NCBI RefSeq assembly: GCF_002261225.1
Contig: NZ_NEVM01000001.1
Coordinates: 1,550,001 to 1,614,000 of the forward strand
Reading direction: 5' to 3'
Length of the DNA stretch: 64,000 nt
Origin: Bordetella genomosp. 10
Lineage (GTDB): Bacteria > Pseudomonadota > Gammaproteobacteria > Burkholderiales > Burkholderiaceae_B
The translations under genes and the position numbers were made by a program. This document shows positions 63,443 through 64,000 of the stretch, piece after piece. Every line of letters starts with the position of its first letter. The stretch's first letter is position 1. The notes under the pieces are model-generated. The model searched no databases, was not told the origin of the DNA, and was given only the letters and a program-made list of their open reading frames with translations.

Positions 63443-63961
63443 TCAATCCAGCCGGCGCCATATCGAGATCGGCACGTCTCCGTTAGGCCGCGGCGTTACG
63501 CGGTAGCTCAGGGTCTTCCCATTCAATTCATAGCTTCTTTTCTGCTCCTCTCCCTCCCAGTTCGGAAAAGACGCGCTTTGGATGTGGAAGACCAAGGTGC
63601 CTTTGGACGAATCGACGCTGACGGTTCCAAAGTGCGTACTGGACCCCATGACGGCCGCCTTGTATTCAACCGGCGTAGCCGCCCCCTTGTCGGGCGACGC
63701 GAAACGCGGACGTTCCGACTTGAAGATCTGCAGCGAATAGCGTCCCTGGGCGTCCACGATCAATAATCCCTTGGGTGCGGCGCCGTAGTCGCGGCCCCTC
63801 GACCCGTCGGGATGCTGGACGTCCGCGGCAACCAAGGTCCACGTTCCTGCGATGGATGAGGCGGCGTTCGATGTTTTGGCGAGCGCATCTTCTGCCGATA
63901 ATGAAGCCGTCGCGAGCAGGACACCGACGATACCGAGCTTGATCAATGAAGGTTGACGCAT
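63443..63961 (-). CDS. Lipocalin-like domain protein, exported
   Basis: The 172-residue protein has a signal sequence (LIKLGIVGVLLATASLSAEDALA) and one strand-rich domain opening with SIAGTWTLVAADVQHPDGSRGRDYGAAPKGLLIVDAQGRYSLQIFKSERPRFAS, the lipocalin-like pattern G.W.L...........G.....P.G.L..D..GRY. It ends in VTPRPNGDVPISIWRRLD. Such proteins are periplasmic and of unknown ligand. It is convergent with the E1 gene and has no close partner on its strand. Confidence 0.82.
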   Translation of the reverse strand: MRQPSLIKLGIVGVLLATASLSAEDALAKTSNAASSIAGTWTLVAADVQHPDGSRGRDYGAAPKGLLIVDAQGRYSLQIFKSERPRFASPDKGAATPVEYKAAVMGSSTHFGTVSVDSSKGTLVFHIQSASFPNWEGEEQKRSYELNGKTLSYRVTPRPNGDVPISIWRRLD

Positions 63962-64000
63962 ACTTTCTCCGGGAAAAGACGATGAATACGCCTGTGCACC

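Overview
The window is GC-rich chromosomal DNA from a beta-proteobacterium of the Burkholderiales, most likely an Alcaligenaceae close to Bordetella or Achromobacter. The evidence is the ilvI-ilvH-ilvC-psd-pssA block, rpsO-pnp, tpiA-secG, several Bug-type solute receptors and abundant LysR, IclR, MarR and TetR regulators. No 16S rRNA is present, so the genus is an inference.

Layout. 1-2.7 kb: a transporter/acyltransferase fusion and a TetR regulator, separated by three operator-like repeats. 2.8-8.3 kb: an accessory stretch of poorly conserved and partly broken genes (MFS transporter, unknown proteins, an AbiU2-like HEPN protein, two frameshifted genes) ending at tRNA-Ser(CGA). 8.5-8.85 kb: no protein gene, but many nested inverted repeats and a terminator-like hairpin, a candidate new RNA. 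9-22 kb: mostly core genes (hydroxybutyrate dehydrogenase, yaaA, a FUSC membrane protein, ilvIHC, psd, pssA, rpsO, pnp). 22-30 kb: a lipoprotein, threonine dehydratase, a lone PIN protein, gdhA, two tRNAs, and a secreted metallopeptidase-like protein fused to a rhodanese domain. 30-37.6 kb: a TetR regulator divergent from an ATP-dependent hydantoinase/oxoprolinase operon with its own ABC importer. 37.6-41.2 kb: alcohol dehydrogenase, mntP with a yybP-ykoY manganese riboswitch, tpiA and secG.

41.2-52.4 kb is an accessory block. It holds an IclR-linked oxidoreductase and solute receptor set, then a seven-gene operon that appears to import and degrade a sulfur amino acid or related thiol: thiol dioxygenase, a C-S lyase-type PLP enzyme, a four-domain rhodanese and a complete polar amino acid ABC transporter, with a LysR gene facing it. 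tRNA-Leu(GAG) follows, then an IS3-family transposase scrap. 53.2-60 kb is a catabolic cluster: three hot-dog/MaoC proteins, RidA, a Bug receptor, an NDP-forming acyl-CoA synthetase, an IclR regulator and an Old Yellow Enzyme homologue. It looks built for import, CoA activation and degradation of an unidentified carboxylic acid. The window ends with a MarR gene facing an orphan aceE-type E1 enzyme across strong AATTGCAATT palindromes, and a lipocalin-like protein.

The most novel-looking items are the thiol-degradation operon, the structured RNA candidate near 8.5-8.85 kb, the MaoC/RidA/acyl-CoA synthetase cluster, the metallopeptidase-rhodanese fusion lacking the rhodanese cysteine, and the MarR-controlled orphan E1.
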